A DNA stretch of 64,000 nucleotides from Pteria penguin (lineage: Eukaryota > Mollusca > Bivalvia > Pterioida > Pteriidae): assembly GCA_035048485.1 (NCBI GenBank), contig CM068583.1, positions 22,047,341 through 22,111,340 of the forward strand, in the 5' to 3' direction. Every line of letters begins with the position of its first letter. Within the stretch, counting starts at the first letter, position 1. A program made the position numbers and the translations under genes. This document shows positions 13,501 to 24,312 of this stretch, one piece after another. The notes under the pieces were generated by a model that saw only the letters and a program-made list of their open reading frames with translations, did no database searches and was not told the DNA's origin.

Positions 13501-16500
13501 GTTATAAGAATTACTTGAAGAATGAGTCTGAATATTTTGTTGTTGCCCAGCCTGCGTGCTATATCAATCACATCTAGAACTATTAAAAACCTTTTGAAAA
13601 GTATAATGTAATGTTGCCAATTATGGCTACTTTTTTCCTAATATCTTGACTTCTGCATATTTATCACTTCAGAAAATGCAATATTCCATAATGATATCAT
13701 GATGAAGGAGTGCCTTAACACAACTGCATACTGCACCGATATTACGCAGTTCTCAATGAAAGAAAACTCTTTGGTCATGAATGTTTTGTGCCATTATCAT
13801 ATTGCTGAATGATTTAATTCACAATAACTCAACCAGTATCAAAAGTTACCTAAAACTCTCTTTTATCATAACATTAAAACATGCCTTAAACAAAAATAAA
13901 AATGAGTCTTGGAGTAGGTAATTTATTTCAGAATCAAAAGAAATGTTTAAACGTTTCACAATTTGCTTCACATCTACTTCTGGTTACCATAAAAACACCA
14001 GATAACATTTAAACTTCCTAGCCTTTATGAGTATCAAGACCCAAATCACAAGCCAAAGTTTAGTCATTTCAGCAGCCAAACAAATACTGATAAAAACTTA
14101 CTCGTCTATAATTACGTTTGGGTATAATTGGTACTGAACTAGGAGGTGTATCATTCATTTTCTCATAACTCTCGTCTGATTCAAATGATGCGTCACTGTC
14201 ATCTGACTATTATACAAAGTACGTCAATAACCATTATTTGAACCAATAGCTTTCAATGGATATAACCGTCTTTATTGAGTAACTATGCACATATCTGAAT
14301 GATTCTTGATATCTACCGGTTCTGTTACAATACATAGACCATTTCAGTAAGTTGATTTGTCTGCCTTTGATTAGAACTCTCTTACTTTCTGCAAATCACA
14401 CTGAAGTATAAAAATGACAACTTCTTTGACCACCTCCTACCATGGTTAATTGACCATACAAATGAGTGAAGTAAATGGAATCAACCATCACTTGTATACA
14501 ACTACTTTTTCACTTCCATGAACTATCTTAATAAGCAAGGGCAGATAATTCACCTTATTAAAATGGCCTATCCAGAAATATTTTATCATCATAATAGAAC
14601 ACACTTCCCATCTTATTCTATTATTCCACGGTTATTATATGATCATGCAAATGATGATGACAAATAATTCATACCTTAAAATAAAATTGCAATCTCGTTT
14701 AATTCATTGCAAAAATTTAAGCTTGGAAACTGTTTAAAGTTGTAGCAAAAATTTAAGCTATGTTTAAAAAGAAGCCTAAACATAAACATAAAATGCCCTG
14801 CCTAGCATTTCAAGAACAAAAACAAAGTAAATCATCAAATGCTAAAATCAATACTAATGTAAAAGCTCTATGTTTCACACATTCATCAGCTGATAAAAAC
14901 ATTACCATGGGTATGAAGTTCTTGATAATTAAACTTCCGTGCAACACTGATATATGAATTTTATGCTTTGAAAGTGAAGACACTCTTTACAAATTATTCA
15001 GATACTGCAGTCAAATTTGCTTTGAGAGACCACATTTGTGAAGTGTGAAAAATGGTCTTATCCTGCAGGTGGTCTTATAGGACAGGTGACTTCACAGGGC
15101 AGGTAGTCTTGGGTTTAGGTTTATGAATTTCCAAGTTCTAAGCTGAGAAATTGCTTTAACTAAAGATATTATATCATCTACAAGTATACAGTTCTTCTTC
15201 CTATCCTACTACATGTAAACAGTTCTTTCCCTACCACCACTACATGTAAACATTCTTCCCCCAACCCCCAGGTGGTCTCATAGGAAAGGTGGTCTCACAG
15301 GGCAGGTATTCTTGGATATAGGTTTATGACTTTCCAAATTTTAAGCTGAGAAATTGCTTTAACTAAAGATATCATATCATCTACATGTTTACAATTCTTC
15401 CCCCTACCCCTACTACATGTATACATTTCTTCCCCTGACCCTCACTATATATATAGTTCTTCACTCTACTTTCACTACATGTTTACAATTCTTCCCCCTA
15501 CCCCCACTACATGTATACATTTCTTCCCCTGACCCTCACTATATATATAGTTCTTCACTCTACTTTCACTACATGTATACATTTCTTCCCCTGACCCTCA
15601 CTATATATATAGTTCTTCACTCTACTTTCACTACATGTATACAATTCTTCCCCCTATTCCAATACATGTATATACTGATTCCACGTATCCTACTACATGT
15701 ATATAGCTCCTACCCCCACTACTACTATACAGTTCTTTTACCCACCCCACTACATGTAAACATTCTATTCCCAACCCTCAATACATGTATACAATTCTTC
15801 CCCCTACCCTTATTACATGTATACAGTTCTTCCCTATACCTCCATTACATGTATACAGATCTTCCCTCTACCTCCATTACATGTATACAGATCTTCCCTC
15901 TACCTTCACTACATGTATACAGATCTTCCCCCTACCTTCATTACATGTATACAGATCTTCCCCCTACCTCCATTACATGTATACAGTTCTTCCCCCTACC
16001 TCCATTACATGTATACAATTCTTCCCCTACCTTCATTACATGTATACAGATCTTCCCCCTACCTTCATTACATGTATACAATTCTTCCCCCTACCTCTAT
16101 TACATGTATACAGATCTTCCCCCTACCTCCATTACATGTAAACAGTCCTTCCCTCTGCCTCCATTACATGTATACAGATCTTCCCCCTACCTCCATTACA
16201 TGTAAACAGTCCTTCCCTCTGCCTCCATTACATGTATACAGATCTTCCCCCTACCTCCATTACATGTATACAGATCTTGCCTCTACCTCCATTACACATA
16301 TACAGTTCTTGCCTCTACCTCCATTACATGTATACAATTCTTCCCCCTATCCCTAAGCCAGTGTGACCCACTACTTCGGGTGGGTATGCAATGCATCAGG
16401 CAGATGCCAATACCATATACATGAAAAAATTGTGGAGTTCTTTTCCCATCCAACTACGTGTAAACATTCTCCCCTCCACTTACATGTATACAGTTCTTCC

Positions 16501-18270
16501 TTCTAATGCCACTACATGTATACGGTTCTTCCCCCTACTCAACTAGATGTATACAGTTCTTCACTTTTACCCTACTAAAAGTATAGTGTACTTCCTCCTA
16601 ATGTACTCAAGTATATGGTTCTTCCCTCTACCTGTACTTTATGTATACAATTCTTCCCTCTACCTTCACTACATGTATACAGTTCCACTGGTGGCTTATC
16701 AATGTCTTGTTTTTTCGTGTCAAGACAGTAAAAATGGAGGCTATTTGTCATAGTAGGCATCACACTTAAACAATTCCTGACTGCTTTAGGTAAGTCCATA
16801 TATCATAATGTTCTAAATTTGTGTGCACTGCATCAAGCAGGTGTCATCATATAAGTGCAATAATCTTGGTGTGACATGAACAAGAATGAAACTATCAAAG
16901 CATTTCAATATTCCTGTGAAATCTAGTGTAAATCAATTTTCTTCATCCTCAGTAGGAGTAAATGTGAAAGCAAATTTGACTGAGTGAATAATATATCTTT
17001 ACCACTCTAAGTAAGATATTCTTTTTCTAAATAGTTCATTACCTAAATTTTTGTGTGTAAGATACAACATTACTATATAACGACTTGTTTCATATTCCTT
17101 ACCTCTGGCCCAGAGTCTGCTGGTGGTGGGGGTGGAAGCCTTCGAGATGGGAGAGGAGGGGGAGGACCACTGTCACTTGGTAGAGGCTACAACAGGAACA
17201 TAGAACATATTCATGTACTGATTACTACAGCATAAAAAGCATAAAACCTAACTACCTCTTAAGATACAAAAAGTTTCTGATACTGCAATATCTGTTTTTC
17301 TCTTACCTCAATACTATTAATTCTGAACTATAATATGTATTAATAAAGCAAAAAGCACTTTACTCATATCAATCTGTACTTCTCAGCTGGCTTCTTTATT
17401 ACCCAATCTTTTAAAATTTCGACAAAATTATATGAGTACTAGAATATCAAAATCTTGGTAAAGACAGAACAAAATGAGTTTGTAAAACATAAATTGCTCT
17501 GATTGCTCTGGTCAAAAATCAATCTAAATAAGCAAAATTCGTGAAAGCAGGAAGAATAGACATACAAACCTAAAGACAAATGGTTCCAAACAGCAACTGT
17601 CTGATTAATAGTCAAACTTAATAAACACTTAACCATGTTGCTGTCAACAACAGATGAAATCTGAAGTCAAATGATACTTATGTACACAAGTTTCAAAGCT
17701 GTTTACTCCTAAACGTCAATATCTCTTGTGCAGACAAAACTGTATAGATACTTAAGATACTTTGTATACACAAATGAAGAAAAGCAATGCAGTGTAGTTC
17801 TCATCTCCCAAAGTGATTTATACATGTATGTGAAATAAGAGGCAGAAATTCTTCAATTATCAAATATCAAATATTTTTAAACTGCTGCTGCAAAAACTTA
17901 AAACTTATTGAAATAGGCTGACATCAGATAGGATATGTAAAACTAGATCAGTCTGGCTCTCTTTCAAAGAGAGGTCAAATGACAATAAAACAAGACATTC
18001 TAGAATGGTAATCTGAAGCAGGAACTTTTTATGTGTAACCTTTTAGTTCTCTTCCTGTAACGATGAGTACATATAACATGTAACTCTAACAGATGATATG
18101 CTTACTATGTAGATATAGATAATTCTGTACATGGACTTAGTACATGCACTATGGCCGATTCCATAAAAGTATAAATATATTCATACCGGTGGAGGTCTAG
18201 ATGACTTTAAAGGATTCATACTGTCAGGTAATGGGAGTTTTCTTGTTGCCATGGGAATGGTGACTACAGT
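1439..18270 (-). CDS. Proline- and tyrosine-motif-rich adaptor gene, partial (nine internal exons)
   Basis: Nine minus-strand exons, each bounded by AG and GT and each a multiple of three (84, 84, 105, 204, 156, 78, 36, 72 and 87 nt), join in one open frame of 302 codons. The product is low-complexity: class-I SH3 ligands (RRLPPLP, RKLPPVP), polyproline (PPPPLP, PLPPPP) and acidic tyrosine sites (VYDDM, IYEET, VYDDA, MYEIE, VYEVE, LYEVV) that could be kinase substrates and SH2 docking sites. This composition is typical of cytoskeletal or immune-type adaptors. The order DSGPPPPLP then SDDSDASFESDESY recalls the N-terminus of AFAP1-family proteins, but ADAP/SLP-76-like adaptors are also possible. 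No start, stop or folded domain is inside the window; a PH, SH2 or SH3 domain would lie beyond base 1. Coding status is well supported, identity is not. Short exons may have been missed. Confidence 0.75.
2330..2510 (+). repeat. Fragment resembling the 3' end of the window's RT element family
   Basis: The stretch with caggagatgctcac and tggcacctggtcttacctct resembles sequence I associate with the 3' ends of Penelope-type elements in oysters and mussels. Related words (gagcatctcctgc) occur just downstream of the reverse-transcriptase copy at 20.0 kb. Identification is from memory. Confidence 0.3.
3411..3482 (-). CDS. Adaptor gene, exon h (24 codons)
   Basis: Acceptor ...tcctctag is good; the donor (gag|gttgaa) is weak but gives 72 nt in phase 0. 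It encodes SGRSVPPVPPPEESVYEVEP and TVNE. If the donor is skipped, the frame runs about 35 codons to a stop and would give an alternative C-terminus. Confidence 0.65.
3867..4040. repeat. Dispersed 'gacaggtgacc' repeat
   Basis: Contains alternating forms of aacctgtctattaag, tagacaggtgacc and acagaggtc in both orientations. A diverged relative lies at 15,005-15,120 and again at 15,270-15,310 (ggtggtct...gacaggtgac). Non-coding. Confidence 0.5.
4313..4348 (-). CDS. Adaptor gene, 36-nt micro-exon g
   Basis: A perfect donor (gtaagt) and acceptor (tatttcag) enclose only 36 nt in phase 0, encoding IGRGPLPIPPSG, a lone proline motif. Its small size and modular phase make it a candidate alternative cassette. 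Confidence 0.65.
4778..5717. repeat. Nested direct and inverted repeat cluster (MITE-like)
   Basis: A ~110-bp unit (4778-4890, beginning cctattacataaattta) recurs almost exactly at 5553-5664. The second copy lies between the arms of an inverted repeat: 5236-5283 matches the complement of 5672-5715 (core ctttaagtagaataactt). This suggests a ~500-bp TIR element (about 5213-5717) that inserted next to, or captured, the direct-repeat unit. No ORF is present. Confidence 0.6.
6179..6302. repeat. Near-perfect 124-bp hairpin (foldback element)
   Basis: gttttacaggaggatacgaa at 6179 and its near-exact complement ending at 6302 form arms of about 55 bp around a loop of about 10 nt (gactttacc). A short ORF across it is simply the palindrome read through. 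Likely a foldback MITE or hairpin-RNA source. Confidence 0.8.
6915..7060 (+). mobile_element. tRNA-derived SINE fragment
   Basis: A B-box-like gggattcgaatccca (6949-6963) is followed by a tail region ending aaaacaccaatcaaccaa, a typical SINE 3' end. The A-box part is poorly preserved. Confidence 0.4.
8326..8403 (-). CDS. Adaptor gene, exon f (26 codons)
   Basis: Acceptor ...tatgtag and donor gtaaca flank 78 nt in phase 0. It encodes SKKSEKTSAPPTDMYEIEET and TVQPPK, one Tyr site per exon like its neighbours. Confidence 0.7.
9053..9208 (-). CDS. Adaptor gene, exon e (tyrosine-motif cluster, 52 codons)
   Basis: Acceptor ...aatttttag and donor gtcagt flank 156 nt in phase 0. It encodes three acidic tyrosine sites (EVYDDM, EIYEET, DVYDDA) and ends SESPPLPPPPNQ. 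Confidence 0.8.
10426..10629 (-). CDS. Adaptor gene, exon d (SH3-ligand cluster, 68 codons)
   Basis: Acceptor ...ctgtcaaag and donor gttagg flank 204 nt in phase 0. It is the largest exon and contains RRGSSPPLPP, DRRLPPLPS and SRKLPPVPS, three class-I [RK]xxPxxP ligands in 30 residues. It ends SYAPPVFE. Confidence 0.8.
10680..10725. repeat. (AT)n microsatellite
   Basis: Interrupted (AT) repeats lie in the intron just upstream of exon d and are responsible for short YI-repeat ORFs. The interval 10,730-11,690 shows no supportable feature. Confidence 0.8.
11690..11995 (+). repeat. Dispersed repeat with gacagac/aggtcaaaggt words
   Basis: The run from gtgaaacactaatgcc through caaggtcaacaggtcatc, tatgaagtctct and ctatcgatc is repeated in the same order, and partly twice, at 62,965-63,385. 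It is therefore a dispersed non-coding family of about 300 bp. 12,060-14,100 otherwise holds only AT-rich intron sequence. Confidence 0.7.
14102..14206 (-). CDS. Adaptor gene, exon c (acidic Ser/Tyr, 35 codons)
   Basis: Acceptor ...tataatag and donor gtaagt flank 105 nt in phase 0. It encodes SDDSDASFESDESYEKMND, then PPSSVPIIPKRNYRR. The acidic serine/tyrosine run is the second point of similarity to AFAP1-family N-termini. Confidence 0.75.
15165..16690. repeat. 32-bp minisatellite, about 1.5 kb
   Basis: Units such as tacatgtatacagatcttcc plus ccctacctccat repeat with a 32-bp period, for example acatgtatacag at 15,847 and 15,879. The 5' part is more diverged and includes a larger duplicated block (15,360-15,640). 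Each unit carries tacatgta and gtatac palindromes. All three plus frames stay open only because of the repeat; I do not call protein here. It lies in an intron of the adaptor gene and is interrupted by a SINE fragment. Confidence 0.9.
16362..16425 (+). mobile_element. SINE fragment inside the minisatellite
   Basis: Words cttcgggtgggt and gcatcaggcagatgcc match the body of the SINE seen at full length at 41,330-41,601, in opposite orientation. It splits the 32-bp array. Confidence 0.5.
16822..16885 (+). mobile_element. SINE fragment
   Basis: tgcactgcatcaagcaggtg followed by caataatcttggtgtgacat matches the 3' body of the same SINE family. Confidence 0.5.
17103..17186 (-). CDS. Adaptor gene, exon b (polyproline, 28 codons)
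   Basis: Acceptor ...tgttgtag and donor gtaagg flank 84 nt in phase 0. It encodes PLPSDSGPPPPLPSRRLPPP followed by more proline, a strong SH3/EVH1-type ligand. It resembles the DSGPPPLP stretch remembered from AFAP1. Confidence 0.75.
18187..18270 (-). CDS. Adaptor gene, exon a (28 codons)
   Basis: Acceptor ...tttccag and donor gtatga flank 84 nt in phase 0. It encodes TVVTIPMATRKLPLPDSMNP and a following RPPP, a basic/proline linker with a KLPLPD SH3-like motif. It is the most upstream exon I can support. Confidence 0.65.
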
Positions 18271-18389
18271 CTGGAAATACATGTAATATGAAATATAATG
18301 CATTAGGTCATCCCTAAAAAATTGTAGGTTTAATTCAGGATAGGTAAGAGTGTCCATGATTTCACTATTATACATGCAATTAAAAGCCT

Positions 18390-18975
18390 TTCTTCAGATC
18401 TAAAACTAAGGAGTATCTCCCTCATGCATAGCTCTGTCCTTGGATAGATTCTTTGGTTCACTTTTCAGTCATTTTGGTTTCAACACTGCTCTTCAAAAAT
18501 TTATAAATTTTGAGAATCCCAATCCTTTGGCCACAAGCATCACTGGAGAGACATAAGTTGTCGAAATGCGCATATGGCACACTAAATTATAAGGTATATA
18601 TGTTCTATATTTATTATAACCACTAAGCCGGTGTCACTGCTGGTGGAATGATAGTCCCCGAGGGCATCATAAGTCTAGTTTTCAGTGCTTTTGTACTGAC
18701 ATGGGATATATACTTCAAATTTTCAGTCACCAAATTAAGTAAATCACTCTAAAACTAAGGAGTATCTCCCTCATGCATAGCCATGTCCTTAGATAGGTTC
18801 TTTGGTTCACTTTTCAGTAATTTTGGTTTCAACACTGCTCTTCAAAAATTTATATATTTTGAGAATTCCAATCATTTCACATTTGGCCACGAGCATCACT
18901 GAAAAGACATAAGTTGTCAAAATGCGCATATGGTGCACTAAATTATAAGGTATATATATTCTATATTTATCAAAA
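18390..18975. repeat. Two ~220-bp copies of a dispersed repeat
   Basis: 18,400-18,605 and 18,750-18,975 share an almost identical run from ctaaggagtatctccctcat to aaggtatatat. The spacer holds gtccccgagggcatcat, which I associate with Penelope-like element copies in bivalves. It lies next to the RT copy and may be debris of the same family. Confidence 0.7.
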
Positions 18976-19129
18976 CCATATAAAATGTAAAACAAAGAAT
19001 TGATTTTGGCTAACCCAAACAATTCTTTATGGATACATCATACACAGATCAAGGTATTCAATACAAGTTACTATTCTCTGACATGAATATCACCTTACCT
19101 TTTTGTACTAAAAGTATTCTTCAATGTTA

Positions 19130-19545
19130 AAGTCTTTTTGAAAAGCATCTCAGAGTTCACAGAATTCAAGGTCAATGTAAACACTTTAGTACCTAGTGAA
19201 GCTCTTTTCACAACAAAAACAGATTTTAAAAATCCCTATCCGTAAAAAGCCATTATCTCTTTCTATTCATTTATTACGAAAATGAAAATTATGAATAAGT
19301 TTTTGAAAAACAGGTCAAAGTTCAAAGCCATGGTCAAAAGGTCAAACACTTTGGTAGATAATGAAAGTTTCTGTCAATAGGAATACACATGTCAATAATT
19401 AAAACCCTGTCTCTTAATGTTCATAAGTTGCAATCAAGGTTGAAAGTTTTGAAAAGCAGGTCAAAGGCCCAGGAAGAAAATGTTGGTACTGAGTGAAAGG
19501 TCTTGTCAAAAGGAATATACATGTCAAATATTAAAGCCTAAGAAA
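19130..19545. repeat. Diverged tandem 'aggtcaaag' repeat
   Basis: Three loose ~140-bp copies (around 19,150, 19,310 and 19,440) share caaggtcaatg/caaagccatggtcaaa and tcacatgtcaa words, related in style to the repeats at 11.7 and 63 kb. Nothing coding was found between 18,975 and 20,180. Confidence 0.45.
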
Positions 19546-20182
19546 TGGATCCTTGAGTTATCTGGTTTGCAAAATTTGGTGGCTACATGGAATCAAATGA
19601 GTGCGGATCTTGATGATACACATACTTCAAAAGGTTGATTAATTAAACTAAAATCAAATTGTTTATTCTTTATTTACATTGTATATCACAACAAAATTGT
19701 CATTATTCTGTGTGTTGGTAAAAATCTTGTGAGCCTTTTGGCCATGTTCAGGATCAATTTTAATAAATAGATTAATAAGATATGATCATATGTGTTTTCT
19801 CCTTTATAAGAAAGGTCAAAAGTAGAATTGTGAGCAATGTAGAGACTGTAAGTTGATTGTTACCAATGTAAAGATGATGGATAAATCCAAAGCACAAGTC
19901 CAAAAATCATAAAACCAGAGGACATACAAAATCAGTGAAAATGAAAAACAAATGGAAAATAACAAAATATGTCTACTTGAAGAGCATATGTGAAACCCTG
20001 TGATGGAGTGAGGTCAGGTGAAAAGTGAGCATCTCCTGCTTGCTAGCAACACCCGTCACATATACCCAGTAGAAAGAGTCTAATCGTGTAAATTCCATAT
20101 GTATTTATATATGGAGAAGTCAAAGTAGGTAACCTTCTAGTATAGAAGGTGTCAAATCTGTGTGAAATGATCAGAATTGGTC

Positions 20183-21235
20183 TCAGTCCAGAATATCATT
20201 TAAAAGTCTGGATAATGAGATATCATATGGAGTAATAAGAGTCTCGTAACGACCATAGAATTTCCTCAGTGACGTTGCTAGTCTAGCACATATATAACCC
20301 TGGTTGAGCAGCTTAACTGAAAGTCGCCTAGCCCTCAGAACAAAGTCATTGTAATTTGAACTTGCTCTGGAATAACGTATTAAATGAGATATGAATACGC
20401 CGTATGCGGGCGATGATGGAATGTTGCTACTTATGAAAGGAAAGTTTGTGATAGCGAAATTGAAATCGTCACGTTTGTCATAGAGTGAGGTGTTCAATTG
20501 ACCATTAATGTCGAAAGACAACATAATATCTAAATACGAAGTAGAATTACTACTTTCTGTGGTTTCTTTGACCTCAAGTTCACTTGGATAGATGATGCTA
20601 AGGTAATCCGCGAATGAAGGATTATTAATTGAAAGCAAGTCATCTATATATCTGTAAGTAAAATTGAAGCCAAGAGCCAATTGTTTTTTTCCTTGCGAAA
20701 GCAAAGACTGAATGAATTCAGCTTCGTATGAGTAAAGGAATATGTCAGCCAGAAGCGGAGCACAGTTAGTGCCCATTGGAATGCCGACAATTTGTTGAAA
20801 AACCTAACCTCCAAACACCACAAAAATGTTATCGATAAGAAAGTTCAACATCTGGATGACAGCTGTTTCAGTGTATTTATTTTTGGAATCAGAATTTTCC
20901 CTAACAAAGTAAGTTTTATCGTGGCCTATTACTATATATTTGAATCTGCGGCTTCCGTTTTTACTAGTAAATGCATTTTGAATAATTTCCGCTAATCTGT
21001 CTTTTAATTTCTGATGAGGGATCGTTGTGTAAAGAGTCGAAAAGTCAAAAGACTTGATAGAGTGAATTTTAGTAAAACTTTTTGATTTTAGATTTTGTAA
21101 CAACTCTTTTGAATTTTTAAGGATCCACATATGATTAATTCCACTTCTGGAATATACTGTTTCGCAATATCTATGAAGGCCAGATTTAATTTCTGATAAA
21201 TCGATGTATCTGTATGCATTTGTTATGCTAAAAGG
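20183..21235 (-). pseudogene. Broken reverse transcriptase of a Penelope-type retroelement
   Basis: Two minus-strand ORFs (21,130-20,804 and 20,776-20,183) are in the same frame, separated by one TAG stop within FGG*VFQQIVGIP. Together they form an RT core: SFDFSTLYTTIP (motif A region), GIPMGTNCAPLLAD (motif B), FTYRYIDDLL (YxDD catalytic motif C) and SYLDI. The open frame can be followed upstream to a TAA near 21,245, so the 5' part of the element is missing. The MGTNCAPLLAD/YIDD family is abundant in molluscs; I place it with Penelope-like elements with moderate confidence. No endonuclease domain is visible. A 3'-end-like sequence follows down to about 19,990. Confidence 0.8.
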
Positions 21236-21839
21236 AAGGACATATTATGCTTTTGTAAAGTTAGAGATTCCTTTATCTATCTACAAATCTCTCAAAGGAA
21301 ATGATCAGGGAAATGCTGAGAAATTGTGGTATCATAAATACATTAAATTTTTCCTTTTTAATGATTTGACAACACTATGCCTTCACAAAAATAACATCTT
21401 TTAGTCATTTATTTTGGTGAAGGTTATGACAATGACATCTACCAAATTTAATGAAGCATGGAATAAGAAAACATCTTAGTGCAGATAAACATTTAGAGAT
21501 TCCAGTCCAATAAAGATAAGACAAAAACAAAAAAGAAAATAAATAAAAATAAATGAAAATAAGGAAAGCCAACAGGATCATTACAGTTGAAAGGAAAATT
21601 AATCCATGGACTACATTTCTGTCTTTCTTTTTCTTCAGTTGGGGTTTTTTTTGGGGGGGGGGGGTATTTTTGCTATTTTTTTTTATTTTTTTTGTCTGTG
21701 ACAGCAATACAATATAAAACAATTTAAAATAAAAAAGCTGCTATATCAATATTGATTGCAGGAGGATAGCAATGATATAATCTTGAAAACAGATCTAATT
21801 TTTGCACAATCATGTGATTTGGAAATAAATTAGACGTGA

Positions 21840-22012
21840 TTCCAAAGTTAATCAGGCAATGTTTTCAAGTCAATTGGATACGATTTTGTTATAAATCAGG
21901 CAATGTTTTCAAATCAATTGGATACAATTTTGTGATAAATCAAGCAATGTTTTTAAGTCAATTGGATACGATTTTGTTATAAATCAGACACATATTTGTA
22001 GCAAATCAGACA
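21840..22012. repeat. Three-copy ~53-bp tandem repeat
   Basis: aatcaggcaatgttttcaag and agtcaattggatacgatttt repeat three times with small changes. Non-coding. 21,250-21,840 is AT-rich with a G-run near 21,655 and no gene I can support. Confidence 0.75.
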
Positions 22013-22224
22013 CAATTACACACACAAAAAAGTATCCAAGTTTATGTGCACATTTATTCCATAATTTTTTTGTTTGGGTTATTATCAATTTGAACCAACA
22101 TGAAATTCGAGTTATCGTTGCTCAAGTAAACAAGAGTAAACTCTATAATTAATCAGCATCTGAACAATATGCATTGTATCTGTTGCTTGCCTTGTTTTCA
22201 TTTTCTCATCAAACTTAGCACTTT

Positions 22225-23432
22225 AGATAAAAGGCAGTGACTCCCCGTACAAATCGTTTGTATGAATCTACTCTGGGTTATACCTAGATAAAAGGCAGTG
22301 ACTCCTCATACAAACCGATTGTACAGCTCTATTCTAGGTTATATGTACAGACCATTAAAAGACAAATTCATAATGGTAATACAGATTCAAAAAACGATTT
22401 CACACTTATAATATGTAATTAATTAAAAGAGAATCTGCTGTGACGTTTTTCAGAGGTAACTTCTCTTTTAAATGCACGGAGAACATGAAGAAGACAAATA
22501 GGAAGGGATGCATCAGGAACAATCTAACTGAAATTAGACCTACAAGTATATGTCCTCCTGTTTTCTGATATGTCGCTATACCACAACATATCAGAAAACA
22601 CGAGTGTGTGTAGGTCTGATTTCAATCACACCGCATCAGGAATGCCTTTAGAGCTTAAAATTGTCTCTTTGTCATGCCTTTATCTGCCGTTACACGGTTA
22701 ATGTCTGTCTGTTTTGGATTGTGATTTTTGGATATTAGTGTCATAGATTACAATGTCTGTTGATTTTCATTTGATACAGTCCAAAAACAAATGATCTCAC
22801 TGGCACCATTTCCATCCACAGACATCAAGACAATATACCATTTGCCGATCTTCATAAGTGTTGTCTTTTTGTCCGAGCTAATACCTTTTGGCGTTGTTTT
22901 TCATTATGGCGTTACAATAAATTTATGTCACGTATTATGACGTCACTATGAAAATCAACGCTAAGAGTTGTTAGCTCAGACAAAAAGACAGCCATTATCA
23001 AGATCGGCAAGTGATTTATTAGTGTTAGTCGATGATTGCTAAGTTTGTAAGTTGCATTAGTGAGCAAGAGCTCAGGATATTTCTCAAAGATCATGGTGAT
23101 CATTGAGTTCTGATGAACATATATACCTTTCACTGCATCTGAATCAACGTTTTTGAGAAATTATACAACTGCTCCCATAAAAACATCTTATAATTTGATA
23201 GCTGTAGGTAAGCAATCACCAAGAATCATTATATTTTATTGTTAATTAACTTGAAAGATAATCAAAAAGATATATCTTTATTCATTTAATTTTGACCATC
23301 GGCCACCACCGAATTAAGTGATATCGTTTTTCAGAATCTTGAGTTTGTCATTTACTGGTTTGTATATATGACCAGGAGGACAGCCATACAAATGGTTTAC
23401 AAGTACGGGGAGTCACTGCCTAGACAAATATA
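22225..23432. mobile_element. ~1.2-kb inverted-repeat element
   Basis: aaggcagtgactccccgtac (22,231-22,250) is repeated in tandem at 22,292 and occurs inverted at 23,402-23,422. An inner pair, gatcttcataagtg...tttttgtccgagct (22,845-22,880) and its complement (22,970-23,010), forms a second stem. Nested inverted repeats with no ORF suggest a non-autonomous DNA element. Confidence 0.5.
22521..22632. repeat. Foldback insertion with 10-bp flanking direct repeats
   Basis: gttttctgatatgt and acatatcagaaaac form the inner stem; outer arms carry gaaattagacctac and taggtctgatttc. The word gcatcaggaa occurs directly on both sides (22,511-22,520 and 22,633-22,642), as expected for a target-site duplication. 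Confidence 0.55.
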
Positions 23433-23439
23433 GTTTGGC

Positions 23440-24112
23440 ACAGAATTAAGCTTTTATAACACATAAAAAGTAGAAAGAATTTTAAATTTATCCACACAAT
23501 TCACAGCTGACCACCTATTTAATATCATAAGCACAAGTGGCTACCAAAAATGGCAAAACGTAACACAAACTCCTGCTTTATCAAACAATAAAAACATTAC
23601 CATAACCCTTTAAGTTTGAGAGAAGATTACCTTTGACCACTTGACAAATTTATTTGTTAAACTTCTGGAAACAATTCGACAACAAGTAACAGTCGTCACA
23701 CCACTTCCTAATATGATATCGGAGAGATCTAAACCTCTCCATCCTTTTCCTTATACTTCCTGGTTGACAAATACACAAACCCCAATAAGCACAACTAAGC
23801 AAAGTTCATCCTGTTTAAAGTTATGTTATAAAATAAAACAAATTGCAGAAGATTTAAAATGAGTTGTCTAAAATTTTTCAAACACTAATATACCTTACTA
23901 ATCGTGTCTTACCGCATGACATTACACATTACCTGCGTACTACGTTATGGTTCACAATAACCTTCCGTCAAAATCTCAACACTAAAAAATTAAAGCGTTT
24001 TAAAGATTTACGGAGTCTTAGTCTTAGAAATGTTTAAATGTTCAGAGATATTTTGGCGGCAATTACGAAAATATGTACAGTTTATTTTACCAGAGACATG
24101 GACTACTGATAA
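23440..24112. other. No gene seen
   Basis: AT-rich sequence with a 73-codon ORF (23,641-23,862, plus) that has no recognisable motif or good splice context. The palindrome ggactac/gtagtcc at 24,099-24,120 abuts the left end of the candidate transposon. Confidence 0.5.
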
Positions 24113-24119
24113 AGTAGTC

Positions 24120-24151
24120 CAGAGACATATATACACAGAGACTGGAAACTC
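24120..24151 (+). repeat. Left terminal inverted repeat, 32 bp
   Basis: Begins cagagacatata and ends ctggaaactc; it is the exact complement of 39,446-39,477. Preceded by agtagtc. Confidence 0.8.
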
Positions 24152-24244
24152 GCCGCTTCGTCCGGCATATGATGCACGTCCTTTTGTTATGCTAATTAGG
24201 TGACCGCGCTCTACAATACACCGATTTTAACCGTCGGATATCGC

Positions 24245-24312
24245 CCGGGGACGTATAGCGCAGTTGGTGTTTCCTGCCGACGCACCTCAGTTCAAATTCT
24301 ACGGGCATTTAT
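24245..24312 (+). tRNA. tRNA-like sequence (degenerate or SINE head)
   Basis: An A-box-like tagcgcagttgg, a B-box-like gttcaaattc and partly pairing ends (gcccg/cgggc) over about 65 bp suggest a tRNA-derived sequence. The stems are imperfect and the anticodon arm is unconvincing, so it is probably not a functional tRNA. Confidence 0.35.

Noticed and set aside
15417..16356. Three overlapping long plus-strand ORFs (up to 262 codons) with HVY/YMYT repeats
   Set aside because: They are the 32-bp minisatellite read in each frame, with no splice or start context.
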